From NCBI RefSeq assembly GCF_030269925.1, contig NC_085107.1, forward strand, positions 6,634,001-6,698,000: a stretch of DNA of 64,000 nt, written 5' to 3'. This DNA is from Bombyx mori. Lineage: Eukaryota; Arthropoda; Insecta; Lepidoptera; Bombycidae. The notes under the pieces are model-generated. The model was not told the DNA's origin. It saw nothing but the letters and a program-made list of their open reading frames with translations, and made no database searches. This document shows, piece after piece, positions 48,178 to 60,083 of the stretch (within the stretch, counting starts at the first letter, position 1; each line of letters begins with the position of its first letter). The translations under genes were made by a program, and so were the position numbers.

Positions 48178-48745
48178 CAAGCTGCTTTCAGACTACGCTA
48201 TACTATAGTGCCATATAGTATAGCAGCCTATACTTAGCCAATAATATATAGTACAGTACAGTGTGAACGTGTCCATAACTAAGTATGTATTTTGTACCGC
48301 ATGTTTCATGGGGAGTGCTCTGAGGAATTGTTCGAGATGATACCAACGTCTCGTTTTTACCATCGCACCGCCCGCCACCGGAGTAGAGTTCATCCATACT
48401 ACCTGGAGCCACTGCGGCCATCCACAGTGCGTTTCCAGAGATCTTTTTTGCCACGTACCATCCGGCTATGGAATGAGCTCCCCTCCACGGTGTTTCCCGA
48501 GCGCTATGACATGTCCTTCTTCAAACGAGGCTTGTGGAGAGTATTAAGCGGTAGGCAGCGGCTTGGCTCTGTCCTTGGCATTGCTGAAGTCCATGGGCGA
48601 CGGTAACAACTCACCATCAGATGGGCCGTATGCTCGTCTGCCTACAAAGGCAATAAAAAAAAAATGTATGGTGTGCGATATTGTTGTGCTATGAGCTATA
48701 TACTATATGCTATTATATTATAGCGTAGTCTGAAAGCGGCTGCAT
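48178..48745. mobile_element. TIR element interrupted by a LINE 3' end
   Basis: GCTTTCAGACTACGCTATAC near 48184 and its reverse complement TATAGCGTAGTCTGAAAGC near 48720-48738 form terminal inverted repeats extended imperfectly to about 45 bp (CATATAGTAT blocks). The LINE fragment at 48288-48666 lies between them. Without it the element would be about 190 bp, a MITE-like size. No target duplication identified. Confidence 0.65.
48288..48666 (+). mobile_element. CR1/jockey-type LINE 3' end with C-terminal coding sequence
   Basis: The frame at 48292-48606 encodes a typical LINE C-terminus: CSEELFEMIPTSRFYHRT, RFQRSFLPRTIRLWNELPS, FPERYDMSFFKRGLWRVLSG. This tail follows reverse transcriptase in CR1/jockey-group elements. 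The stop is followed by a short 3' UTR with GTATGCTCGTCTGCCTACAA and AGGCAATAAAAAAAAA, the A tail. It is a 5'-truncated but otherwise undamaged piece. Related antisense copies lie at 34266-34570 and 56411-56716. Confidence 0.8.
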
Positions 48746-48754
48746 TGCTGACGT

Positions 48755-48828
48755 TCACGAGTGACTGTAACCATTGTAGGCCACTATCAGGTCAACCGTA
48801 TGCTCATCTGCCTACCAGGGCAAAAAAA
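48755..48828 (+). mobile_element. Short LINE 3' tail, same family, diverged
   Basis: GTAACCATTGTAGGCCACTA, CGTATGCTCATCTGCCTACC and AGGGCAAAAAAAAC match the 3' UTR of the LINE just upstream, with more divergence. Confidence 0.55.
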
Positions 48829-51235
48829 ACTTATCACAGAAAAATATCAGAAAACTCTGTAATATTTATGTATAATCAAATAGTGTAAGAGTTTTGTTGT
48901 TTTTTTGTTTGATACATTATTCTATTCAATTTTAATATAAACTTTTTTTCAGGAAGGTCGTCAGTATCTGCTTTGGATGGCCTGGCGATAGGTAGTTAAC
49001 GTTTTAGTTTTGGCAATTAAAAGCAGTGGTGTGTAAGCGATCTAAATCCTAATCTAACAATGAAAGTTAACAATTTCTTACACTTAGCATACGAGTATAG
49101 TGTTATATTCAGGAAAATAGTTTCCCAAACGTCCACTTATTTATGAAAAACCAATATATATTTAAAGGGTTCACTGTATACATAAAACATTGAATAATGA
49201 ACCTCAATCATCTATACTTCCCACTGATGAAATTTGTGAGATCTTTGAAATTGAATATCGATTTTATCGATACTTTTAAATTGTCTTTATGAATTTTAAT
49301 ATAGACGTTATGATTGCAATAATATAATGTTCGAAATTAAAATGTGAACCCGTTCAGTATTAGGTCCATTATACATAGTCGGTCGTAAACTATTTAACAA
49401 TTTTAGTGCCTTAAAATTGTCTCTTAGTGCAGGATGACAGTACAGTTCATTAATACTGGAGACTGAAATAATTAGGTTTCGAAAGTTCCTACTAAAAAGT
49501 AAAAGTGTTCGTTGTACAAAAATTGTTAGAAGAATTAATTCGTTATTAGAAATATACCTTTACACTTTCCCTTCTTAAATGTTGAAATGGCAAACGCACT
49601 ATTTGATTTTGAAAAAAAAAAAAAAAGGTAATGTTATCCAAAATTTTTACATTGAAATTATGTTCAAAATTTTAAACAATATGACCGACTTGGCACTTCA
49701 CAAACACTTCTTACAAATTATCCTTACCACAGACTTGACTAGCTTCGCTTTACCCTGTTTCTCTCCCGGCGTAATCGCCTTAAAGACATTCATGCCTACT
49801 AACAACATTCCTGTATTTCCTCTACATCAACGTTTGATTTCCGTCTGCGCTATGTCAAAGCTCAGTAATGAAATTCGTTTTCAGTGCTTGAAAAAATTGT
49901 TGGAATTTTATTAATTTCTTCCTTAATTTTAAAGGTGTTAAAATTTAAATGATCTTGTTAGGTTCTCTCTCGCGTTTCCGTAGTAAAATTTTATTAGTAA
50001 CACTACAAAAGCTTTTTTTTAATTGATAACCTTATAAAAGTGTAGTTGGTAGCAGCTACATTTCCCGTGAACACAAGTATGACGAAATATGCAATAATCG
50101 TTCTACCCTTTCTCACGTGTCCTTGTTTACTGTCCAAGTTATTTGATAGAATGAAGGATATGTAAATTGTGCTTTACCTTCAAATCGACAAAGATTTGAT
50201 TTGCCGCTAAAATGTTTACAGGATATTTATTAAGCAAGACAATCATATTGAATTTGTTTACGTTGTTGTGAGAAGCAAATTTTGACAAGTGATTAATTAG
50301 CTATATGGTGGAAGAATATTGAGAAGTATACGATAGCTCTAACGATAAACTACTGAAGCTGTTATATATAAAAAAAACGTTTATTCTGACATAAAGTTAG
50401 CTTTAAATCATTAGTGTGGGGGAGAAACGAAAAATAACGTGATAAACCAACATAAAAGTGAAATATCTGACTGAGTTATGTTCGTATAAAATCAATAAGC
50501 CTTAAAACGCCTACTATAAATAGTCGCTTTGATATCTAAGAAAATAATCTTGTTGTGTCTGTACAAGAGATAGACGATTTATTTTTCGTTTTGTAAACAT
50601 TCCTTTCACAAGAAATATGTTGTGCGAACAAAATTTTGTTATTACATTTAACGACAGTCTGAAGTTAAGCAAAGAAATGTGTTAGTAATCTAATGTAAAT
50701 TATTTCAGCTTACTATTGTGTGTATATTATGATTAATGAAATTAATAGCTGACCGAATATTTATTATATGCTATTTATTCTAAATCGAAAGTGTCAAGAC
50801 TACTATTGACGATTATATAGATTTAGATAAATTGATTGATTCCAATATTATATACTATATATTTTTTTGTCTTTTTTTCTTCCACTATATCTAAACATAC
50901 AATAGTTTTCTAATTTACTAAAAATACATGTACCTACTTAATCTTTATTATCTTACTATTCACGTATGGGCTATTCCAAAGAATTTATCCACCTACAACA
51001 GCACTGTAAATAATCCGTTCGTGTATGAGATGTAAAATTAACTATGTATTCCCGAAACGTTAATAAGCTAACTATATATACTGAAATTTTTATAATTTTA
51101 GAAAATTCAAATTTCGTTAACTAGCAATGTAACGCGAAGGTAGACTCGGCGGTCTCTCTAAAACTGGGTAAGCCGGGTTATGTTTACGGCCTAAAAAAAG
51201 TAAGACATGAAATGGCGCGTTATATAAACTTATTT
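48829..51235. other. AT-rich spacer with one weak LINE-like frame
   Basis: The frame at 49579-49914 has a SFALPCFSPGVIALKTFM, LHQRLISVCAMSKLSNEIRF pattern faintly like a LINE C-terminus (compare 42801-43001), but I cannot establish it. Otherwise no feature is recognised. Confidence 0.4.
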
Positions 51236-51556
51236 TTATGATTGACGGATTACTGGTAGCCCGGAGGCCGTTCCAGTTTTACCAGGACAGGTGGGCGAGC
51301 AAAGGCTCAGCCAGAAGGGGTGAGATTTGCTAACAACTGCCCGAGCGCCTCCGAAGGAGACCTAGCAACTCAAGAGCAACTGTTTCGCGAATGAATCTAC
51401 TACCGGATCGGAATCGCGAGCCACTGAGAAGATTCGGTGAGAAACTCAGCGGGCTGATGCATGGGTTAGGTTGCACGTCGAACTCTTTGCCGAGTTCAAC
51501 GGGTACGGTTACCGGGGTCCCTAAGCCTGCCCCTAGTGTTAGAGCTGAAGGCGTCA
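51236..51556 (-). mobile_element. 5'-truncated copy of the jockey-like LINE, antisense
   Basis: It aligns throughout with the 3' end of the intact LINE at 60357-60670: GGATTACTGGTAGCCCGGAG, CAGGACAGGTGGGCGAGCAA, GCCCGAGCGCCTCCGAAGGA, CGAATGAATCTACTACCGGA, CCTAAGCCTGCCCCTAG. It includes the 3' UTR and the last 25 or so codons. Same orientation as the intact copy. Confidence 0.9.
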
Positions 51557-52915
51557 CATATAAACTAAACTTCATCAGTATTCATGGACTAATACAGCTG
51601 TTATTACTTTTACATTTTAGTGAGAACTGAATCTTAAAACAAAATATATCATAATATGATTTTAATTTTCAATTTTTTTACGGCACGATCTTAAATACGA
51701 TCTTCGGGGAGCACTAATAGGAGGTGCGTGCCTTGGATTATACCCTCAGCTCTAGAAGGAAGATTCTGAGCACTGCTGATTTTGAATTATTTGTTTCATA
51801 GCGCGGAATGCTAACATAATTTAAAAAAAACGTAATTTCTGGTTTAAGCCTATGTCTATTCGTATTCCGGAGCAGTTTGAACAAGCCTGATATAAAAATG
51901 ATAAAAGAATTGAAAAACGTCTACCGAACATTCCAAAAGGAGCAATTGCCCGAAAAAATGTATTTGCGGCGGTCTTATTTAAGGAGCACACACATATATT
52001 GTATCGACGAATATACATTGATTTGTGTATAAAATTTACTTAAGAAACCTAAAAGATTATCAGTTTTTTTAACTTAATACCAGGGAATTATTGAGGATCA
52101 GAAGACACGAGTGATATACATCACTTATAGCTCCTGTCACTCCATACCTATAACTTCCACATCGTTCATTAACAGTTCCAACATAAGATGGAAATCTTAA
52201 TTTCCCTACCGAGTTCTACCTCTGGTTCCTGTCTTGCGTACTGGTTACCAGCTAATATTGTTTAGAGCTTGCTTAGTGTTGTCGCAAAATAATCCATACG
52301 TTTCGGTTTGAATGGCCAGATAAATGTTCTAATGCGTTTGAAACCTCCATTTAACGTATCAAGGTTGTCGGCGATGTCCGCACTGTCTTGTCTAAGGGCT
52401 CCATCACACCAACCGAACCTCAAACTTATCTACTAATCTAAGCTATTAAAAAGAGTTACATAATATAATAAGAATTGTAGTAATCTATTATTATTTTTTT
52501 GGATTTTCTTTTTTTTTCTCAACTACATTATCATATTTCGATTATTATTGAATGAATAGGTAATAACTACGAATAATATCGAGTCCTGTTCATAGCCTAA
52601 CGATGTCTCGATTGTGTTCTGACGACAGAAGATTGTCGTACGAAACGGCTCTGGAGTCCTATATCCGGGCACATCCGGCTGTTTCCTTTTTCCTTTCGCT
52701 TACTCATATCCTATTCTGCTGTCCTTTAACTCAACCCACAACGACATTTTAACAAACTTGTTTTTTTTTCTTTCTTTCATGAAAACACACGTTTTTTGTT
52801 CGCCGAGCCCGTAAATTTGTGAGGAGCATTAAGAATGTTTTATTAAATACCTTCAAAGTACGTAATTTGATAGGCAGACTAATGATATATCTCACGTTTA
52901 AAAGAAATATTTACG
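51557..52915. other. AT-rich spacer, mostly unrecognised
   Basis: A stretch at about 52265-52420 (CCATACGTTTCGGTTTGAAT) may be a very degraded Bm1. Nothing else is supported. Confidence 0.4.
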
Positions 52916-53160
52916 ACTAGCGACCCGCCCTTGCTTCGCTTCGGAAACATTAAATTTTATTATTAATAGGTAGCTTGAGTCTCGCGACGTTACCCACGGT
53001 TATTATCATACCGCGAGTGACGCCGCGGGGTGAAGCTAGTCTAAAAAAGTAGCTTAAGTTACTCTTTATATCATCAGCTACCTATCAGCGAAAGTCTCGT
53101 CAAAATCGGTCGAGCCGTTCCAGAGATTAGCCGGAACAAACAGACAGACAAAAATTGTAA
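52916..53160. mobile_element. Degraded lepidopteran interspersed repeat
   Basis: CTAGCGACCCGCCCTTGCTT, GAGTGACGCCGCGGGGTGAA and TCGGTCGAGCCGTTCCAGAG with an ACAAACAGACAGACAAAAA end are recurring blocks of interspersed repeats in moths and butterflies. I cannot fix the class (Helitron-related or LINE 5' region) from one copy. Confidence 0.45.
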
Positions 53161-53391
53161 AAAATGTTATTTTGGTGGTGTATGTATCGTATATATATTC
53201 ATACGCATGCAGTAAGAAGCGGTTATTTCAATATTACAAACAGACACTCCAATTTTATTTATATGTATGTAAAGATTATTAAATTGATTCGTATTCGAAG
53301 AATTAGATTTTATGTTGTTAGTTCTTGAGACACGTTTACGGCGATCGATCAGGTCCTGGATGCGATTTAAACGCATGTGTCCTTTATCTCA

Positions 53392-53539
53392 TCAGTGGCG
53401 GGCGGTACTCCGGCGACGGACAATTTGCGGCGCGCGCGCGTCACCGGCCGGTAGTACTGCTCGCTGCGCCGCCGTCAGCGTTCCGGCACCGGAGTAGCCG
53501 TCTCGAGCTCCATCCAAAGCGAACTGATCACCCGGGTAT
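53392..53539 (-). CDS. Candidate terminal coding exon, minus strand, product unknown
   Basis: A sharply GC-rich island (about 53390-53535) sits in 30-35% GC sequence. On the minus strand it starts after a good acceptor (TTATTTTTGCGCAG, exon from 53539) and is open, with one leading base, for 48 codons to TGA at 53394-53392. The peptide includes YPGDQFALDGARDGYSGAGT and LTAAQRAVLPAGDARAPQIV and matches no family I know. The plus strand is also open for part of the island (53325-53609) and has weak splice signals, so strand is not proven. Silkworm exons commonly stand out in GC in this way (compare 37267-37486). No partner exon is seen in the window. Confidence 0.3.
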
Positions 53540-53617
53540 CTGCGCAAAAATAACTTATTATAATAAATTTACACTAGTGGTCCCCGCAGTAGTCGAAATT
53601 AAATTATAGTTAATTGA

Positions 53618-53878
53618 AATTGAATATGCAATTTCGAAAAGGGCACATGTCGCATATTTTGTCAAATACGTGTTTTCATATACATGTAGTTTTGAGGCTT
53701 ACCTACACCTATTTTATAATAATTCCAGTAATTTTCAATTGCTAATTAACACTAAAATATATCTCAAAAGTTAATATTTTAAATATTACACTGCTTTAGA
53801 AAATAATCAGTTTTTTTTCATTTCCTGAACATTTTACATTTTTAGAGATGTGCCCTTTTCGAAATTGCATATTCAATT
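53618..53878. mobile_element. MITE with 31-bp perfect terminal inverted repeats (261 bp)
   Basis: AATTGAATATGCAATTTCGA starts the left arm (53618-53648) and the right arm (53848-53878) is its exact reverse complement over 31 bp. The interior is AT-rich and non-coding. No clear target duplication; TTAA-like bases occur near both ends. Confidence 0.8.
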
Positions 53879-53885
53879 AAAAGCT

Positions 53886-53946
53886 CTTGCGTCCGCGCAA
53901 TTTTCGTAAAAAGGGGTACACAGTTTTTGCTTCACGTATTATTATA
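53886..53946. repeat. Dispersed repeat shared with 19153-19213 (inverted)
   Basis: GCGTCCGCGCAATTTTCGTA and TTTTTGCTTCACGTATTATT are the reverse complement of the sequence at 19153-19213. It is squeezed between two MITEs. Confidence 0.55.
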
Positions 53947-53950
53947 TAGA

Positions 53951-54211
53951 TATCGTCGCTGTCAAACCAAAATCTGCTATGTGCAAAAAATCTATTTTGA
54001 ATTAACGAGTAAAAACATTTTCGTATAAAACTTTATATGAAGGTGAATTTTTAATAATTATATCAAATGAAAGCTATAGATAAATGTTAAAGCTATAGAC
54101 ACATAAAAGTTTTTTTATACGGTAGATAGGGCTGTGAACTATACGAAAAGGTCAAAAAGTAAAAATCTCAAAAAGTGCACTTAGCAGATTTTGGTTTGAT
54201 TACGACGATAT
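53951..54211. mobile_element. MITE with about 35-bp terminal inverted repeats (261 bp)
   Basis: TATCGTCGCTGTCAAACCAA at 53951, continuing AATCTGCTATGTGCA, pairs with TGCACTTAGCAGATTTTGGT and TTGATTACGACGATA (54177-54211) with few mismatches. The interior is AT-rich without coding capacity. It lies 73 bp from the preceding MITE, which has an unrelated terminal sequence. Confidence 0.8.
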
Positions 54212-54893
54212 ACAACTTATTATATCGATATATATTATATATATTATTATATCGATGCATTTGATGTTCTGTGATAGTAAAACGCTTCATAAAACAGGAT
54301 CACAAATTGCTGCGAACAGAAATTGATCAGCGAGCTTCTGTTAATCAATATCCCGACGCGTTGATACGTACATACACTCGTACAGCGAGAGAAACCGGCA
54401 GAGTGTGAAAACTACGCCCGAAGCAAACCGAAATGGACCAATTCGATTTCCATAGCAATCTAGTAAATTCACACGTAGCTCTGATAAATAAATACTTCTT
54501 CAGACTTCACATAAGAAACTTCAAATAAGGTATAAAATTGATAACTTATTAGTTTTGATACATAAACACACACTCGTAATAAAAAAAGCGAGTTTTTTTG
54601 CTTCCACACGAACTACTTTGCTTTAGGGGTACATATTTCCCTAGATGTATCCTGTATATCTCAATAAGGGAAGTCGTATGTTATTGCAGTCAGTGTTGCT
54701 AAATGTAGAAAATCCAAAATTGTTATTAACGACATGTACATAATATGTATGTATACATTTTTATAAATTTTCAAAATTCTTTAATTAATAAACCGTTTAA
54801 AAGCGATAGGTGTGTATGATATAGTAGCAAACGAATATACAATTATTCATGCTTGTCTTGTAAAAAAATGCTAATTAACTAAATTAATTTGTA
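54212..54893. other. Spacer, nothing recognised
   Basis: Begins with a short ATAT-rich tract (54213-54256). No supported gene or repeat. Confidence 0.5.
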
Positions 54894-55333
54894 GGCCGTC
54901 GTGGCCTAAAGGATAAGACCGGTTCGGTCCGGTGCATGTAGCGATGCACCGGTGTTCGAATCCCGCAGGCGGGTACCAATTTTTCTAATGAAATACGTAC
55001 TAAACAAATGTTCACGATTGACTTCCACGGTGAAGGAATAGCATCGTGTAATAAAAATCACACCCGCAAAAATTATAATTTGCGTAATCACTGGTGGTAG
55101 GACCTCTTGGGAGTCCGCACGGGTAGGTACCACCACCCCGCCTATTTCCGCCGTGAAGCAGTAATGCGTTTCGGTTCGAAGGGTGGGGGTAGCCGTTGTA
55201 ACTATACTGTGACCTTAGAACTTATATCTCGAGGTGGGTGGCGCATTTACTCTGTAGATGTCTATGGGCTTCAGTAACCACTTAACACCAGGTGGGCTGT
55301 GAGCTCGTCTATCCATCTAAGCAATAAAAAAAG
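54894..55333 (+). mobile_element. Bm1 SINE, full-length copy
   Basis: Head GGCCGTCGTGGCCTAAAGGA, B-box-like GGTGTTCGAATCCCGCAGGC, body, GGTGGTAGGACCTCTTGGGA and the 3' end ATCCATCTAAGCAATAAAAA. The tRNA-like head carries a small insertion (GACCGGTTCGGTCCGG). Confidence 0.93.
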
Positions 55334-56410
55334 AAACATTGTATCGTATCTACTACAATGCTAGACTTAAATGTGTATTAAGAACTTATGTATGCAAAAT
55401 CGTCCAAAGGGTTATTCGTATCGGTACACGACCCCGGTACGAGGCCGGGATTACCTTAGGAATAAGTTTTAATAACCGCGAAACTAAGTTTGATTATATT
55501 ATTATCCCTATTCAGTTCTGATTATTTCCACCGAAAAGCAAGCGTATGTTCTACTTTGACAAATTAAACTTCCTTCTTTTCAATTTATTATTTAAAAAAA
55601 AAACCACAAATAAAAAGAAATTATAGAACATAGATGAGCCGCAACCAGAGTGGTAAATCACCACAGACAATAAAGAATATAGGTATTTTCATGTTCCTGA
55701 CGAAAATTATTATTAATCTATTAATGAGTTATTGAGGAAATATAAAACAAAACAATAAAGCCAGAATTCTACACAAAACGAAATTCTTTTAAAAGACGAA
55801 AAGTCTATTATTAGTAAAAAACGAATTCTATAAATTTTCAGCTGACATTGAGAGCGCGTCATTTACTGGTATTTGCGCGTATTTCATAAAACGAATGTGA
55901 TCTTCCGATAATAAACCGAGGGCAATGCGTTTTGACGGGGTTCCATTTAATATTATGATAAATAGTTCAAAGATAGTATGTATATGTTTTAAAAATGTTG
56001 GTGGCAATCCATCTTATTGTATAAATTCAACAAATTCTAGAATGCTATTTACAAAATCATCCAATTGAGATGTTTATCAATGGAGCTGTCAGTATGAAAG
56101 TTTTGTGTGATAGTGTTAAGTATAAGGCAATGCATAAATTTTTATTCACAATTTAAGCTTTCTTACTTTACATTGTTAACATAAAATGAAAATCATCAGG
56201 AATTTTGCGCATTATGATAATGGCTTGGTTATCAGTTCTATGTTTGATTTGACATAATATCCGCTTTTTCTTATATAAAACTGCTTCTATAATAAGTACG
56301 CTCCACTCACCCAACAACGATCCACTACGCACATTTATCTTACACACACGTATATCAGAATTTCTAGAATATCTGTCTATACCCAGTATGTCTTCCACTA
56401 AGGGATTCAA
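55334..56410. other. AT-rich spacer, nothing recognised
   Basis: Frames at 55339-55521 and 56168-56410 lack motifs and splice support. Confidence 0.5.
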
Positions 56411-56716
56411 TTTGTTTTGCCCTTGTATGTAGACGACCGTACGGCCTATCTAATGGTGAGTGATTACAGTCGCCCATAGACTTCAGCCATGCTAGGGACA
56501 CAGCCAAGCCACTGCCTACCATTAAATATTCTCCACAAGCCTCATTTGAAGAAGGAAATATCATAGCGCTCGGGAAACACCGCGGAGGAGAGCTCTTTCT
56601 AAAGCCGGATGGTACGTGGCGAAAAAGATCTCTGGAAACGCACTGTGCATGTACGTAGTGGCTCCAGATAGTATTAATGAACTCTACTCTGGTGGCGGGC
56701 AGTGCGATGGTAAAAA
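56411..56716 (-). mobile_element. CR1/jockey-type LINE 3' end, antisense, diverged
   Basis: TTGCCCTTGTATGTAGACGA, TCATAGCGCTCGGGAAACAC and GCCGGATGGTACGTGGCGAA match 34266-34570 and the reverse complement of 48288-48666. The reading frame is broken and the A tail is eroded. Confidence 0.7.
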
Positions 56717-56814
56717 CGAAATGATGGGATCAATTCAAAACTTTAACTAAGAGATTCACTGGTCATTGAGATTGCGATCTTACGTTAGAACGATCCCCTT
56801 AGGACAGGTGGCTA

Positions 56815-56893
56815 CATTGACAATCTGTTGTCTATGAGCTCTTTACACTAGGTGAACTATGAGCTCGTTCATCCATCTACTCAATAAATAAAC
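56815..56893 (+). mobile_element. Degenerate Bm1-like 3' end
   Basis: ACTAGGTGAACTATGAGCTC, then GTTCATCCATCTACTCAATA and an AATAAACAAAT tail resemble the Bm1 terminus with many substitutions. Confidence 0.5.
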
Positions 56894-58681
56894 AAATATT
56901 AAGATATTATTTCGGATCGATACCACAAGATTCCGGAACGAACTAATATCAGCCCATTTTGCTTGAAGAAGCTGTTTTAAAGGTGGTTTAATGAAGAACC
57001 TCCGCAGTAGCCTGAGATGTGATGTTTCCTATAAATACACCGAGCGCTCGAAGCCAGATGGGCTTTATCTGCCTCCCAAGAAAATAAATAAAAAAAGTTT
57101 AGAATAAAGTTTTTTTTTATGTTCATGCAAGTTGTAGTACATAAGAACAATGCCGGTTGGAGTATAAATTTCTTAATACTAGTCATCGCTCAATTATCGA
57201 GATACGACCATAACCATTTATTCGACCTGATATCGATATTTTGATGAAAAAGCTGACAAAAAACTCTTATAAAAAACACAAAGTTCATCAATCTTTGCTA
57301 AAAAAAGAAAATCCTTTAACAAACCGAAGAAAAAATTGTTACCTAATTGCTTGTGGTCTTTTCTTGTTTATATACAGAATTTAATTCCGGCATTGAAAAT
57401 GAACAAACTGTGGAATATCACGTAATCACATTATGAGTTCCGTTGTGTATTCATTCAGTCCTCCCCCAATGTTAGAAATCGATAACAATCATTAAGCCTA
57501 GTCATCGGCCGTTAAGTGCGTTGCGAAAGCTGTTATAATTAGTTTCGTCATGCAGAATTACGTTTAGCTCATAAACAGCGTTGTGATTTCATTATTTTTT
57601 AATAATATGAAAAATCTTAACCGGACTTCGGCGTGTGCGGATTAGAATCACTGACTTCGGAGGCGACTGAACAAATCATTAACGTGCTCTGTTTAAAAAA
57701 ATAGAAACAGAAACATATTTATAGCACACAACTCTGTTTGATTTATTAGAATATTTATCTTGGGAAAAAAATAGAATTTGCTATGAAAATCTCAATTCGT
57801 AAATATGCCTAAAAACAGTTGTACTCGTGATTTACTGTTTGTGAAGAATTCGAAGCAAAGGAAATTAAAAAGCGTATGTAATAAATGAGAATCAAACCGC
57901 AAAGTTATGAGGTTTTTGTAATCGTACCACATTAAGGTTATCATTCGACAAAATTTATCTACCTATTTAACTGCCTTACCTTTACGTTAGTTGGACTACC
58001 TGTGTTCATTAATCATGTTAACATTTTTTGGAAACATAATGTGTTTCTTTAATTGGCTCATGTTTGTGAAAACATCCTCTGTACCTTGTGTCTAGTTAAA
58101 TGCTGTTGAAACATTGTTGATTAAATAAATAAATAAATAAAAGTGAATTATATTATAACGCTATACATGTAACGCTGGTCGAGATGAGATTTCCTAGCAT
58201 TGTCGCTAACAATCGTTTGGATCTTATAATCCATTTAACAATTTTACTCTCTTATTCTTCATCACCAAATCATTTTTCTCTTAGTTTTTGTTATTAAGTA
58301 CACAAAATAAGAGAATGTTTTTTGTGTCCACTTTTGGTACCATATTCATGCGTGTACATTGTGGATAGATTGAGTGAAAGTTGTGGTCGATATTCAGTAT
58401 TCATGTCAAATAAATATAAAGCGCAACCTGGATAATATGATTATAAATGATAAAACTATTTCAATACAGAAATAAAATGTTCTAAATCTCGCCTATGATT
58501 TGGTGAGATTTGAGCAAATTCCAACAAATATTACAAAAGCAACGACGAACCGAAACGAACCTAAGAAAATTTTGAAAAGCCTTTGTTAGTAGTTTCGGAG
58601 AATGGCCACCGGATTCAATCCACTAAGTAAGTACATTATACTACACGCAGTTTTAGTAACAACTTCTTCTTTTCCTTCTTA
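56894..58681. other. AT-rich spacer, nothing recognised
   Basis: A short segment at 56985-57090 ends CTGCCTCCCAAGAAAATAAA, a possible eroded LINE tail. An AAAT tetranucleotide run lies at 58123-58141. No gene supported. Confidence 0.4.
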
Positions 58682-58870
58682 GTGGTGGTAGGACCTCTTG
58701 TGAGTCCGCGCGGGTGGGTACCACCACCCTGCTTATTTCTGCCGTGAAGCAGTAATGCGTTTCGGTTTGAAGGGTGGGGCAGCCGTTGTAACTATACTTG
58801 AGACCTTAGAACTTATATCTCAAGGTGGGTGGCGCATTTAGGCTGTAGATGTCTATAAAAAAAAAAAAAC
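58682..58870 (+). mobile_element. Bm1 SINE, truncated at both ends of the consensus
   Basis: It starts GTGGTGGTAGGACCTCTTGT and stops at TGTAGATGTCTATAAAAAAA, lacking the last 70 or so consensus bases before the A tail. The A run follows directly, so priming or polyadenylation probably occurred internally. Confidence 0.85.
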
Positions 58871-59204
58871 TACAACTTAACGTACGACGTAACTTGAGCG
58901 GTTCTGAGACGCGTACAGCATCCGTACATATCTACATTGACAGAATCGATTACGTATTCTGTATTGTATAGAACGGATCATTAAATACAAGCTGGCTTTC
59001 ACAGCTATATGTGTATATATATATCTTGACTGTTAATACGCCAAGCGATACGCGATAACCGATCCCAATATCTAATTCCGATCATGATACCTTTGAATAT
59101 TGGGGCAGAAGATCTTGCATAACAATACTGTGTAGAACAATGAAACTGATGATAATAGTATGTAACTTCACGTTCCGGGGTTTACTACTAAGTTCTAACA
59201 TTTA

Positions 59205-59600
59205 GTCATCATGTGTAATTTTTTTATTGCCTTCGCAGGGAGACGAGAATAAGTGGCTGCTGTTGCTCATGATAACATCAAAGCTACGGGTCTGGCACGG
59301 GTCATGAATCTCTAAATAGGAATTGCAGATCAGTGTATGGTTTCCAGGCAGTAGGGGAGAATTCCGTGGTGGTAGATGATACCAAAACCAAATAATGGAT
59401 GGGACCATCACAAACAATTCCTGAGATAACAAATTAAAAATAAGAGAAACAAACAGATAACAAAGTCCCTCCTGTTTCCGAACCACATCCGTTAATCCAA
59501 AGTTTGATACATTCGGTATAGCATATTATCAACCCGCATGGCTGGAAACCACATCCCTCTTGTAATAAATTAACATCAGATGAGCCGTGAACTATTACCG
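59205..59600 (-). mobile_element. Possible eroded LINE 3' end
   Basis: The start TTTTTTATTGCCTTCGCAGG and the AGACGAG that follows resemble the tail (reverse complement) of the CR1/jockey-type family, and CAGGCAGTAGGGGAGAATTC is repeat-like. The rest cannot be matched confidently. Confidence 0.3.
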
Positions 59601-59811
59601 GAGCTATAGACATGAAAATCTCACTTACGTTATGTTTTATAACCATTCAATACTTAAATTTTTGCGGGCTTGATTATTTAGATTATCAATATACAATGTT
59701 CTTCCTTTACTGTGGGAGTCGATTGTCAGCACGTGCCAATTCTTAGAAAAATTAGAACATGCTAATCTGAAAGCTAAATAGCCGTAAAGCACACCATATT
59801 CCACCATTTAT

Positions 59812-60083
59812 CACTGGTGGTAGGACCTCTTGTGAGTCCGCACGGGTAGGTACCACCACCCCGCCTATTTCTGCCGTGAAGCAGTAATGCGTTTCTGTTT
59901 GAAGGGTGGGGTAGCCGTTGTAACTATACTGAGACCTTAGAACTTATATCTCAAGGTGGGTGGCGCATTTACATTATGCCTGGTAATGCATTTACATTAT
60001 GGGTCTATGGGCTCCAGTAACCACTTAACACCAGGTGGGCTGTGAGCTCGTCCACCCATCTAAGAAATTTAAAAAAAAAAAAC
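59812..60083 (+). mobile_element. Bm1 SINE, 5'-truncated, with an internal short duplication
   Basis: It starts CACTGGTGGTAGGACCTCTT and ends CCACCCATCTAAGAAATTTA with an A tail. Within it, GCATTTACATTATG occurs twice (59965 and about 59990), a small tandem duplication not present in the other copies. Confidence 0.9.
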
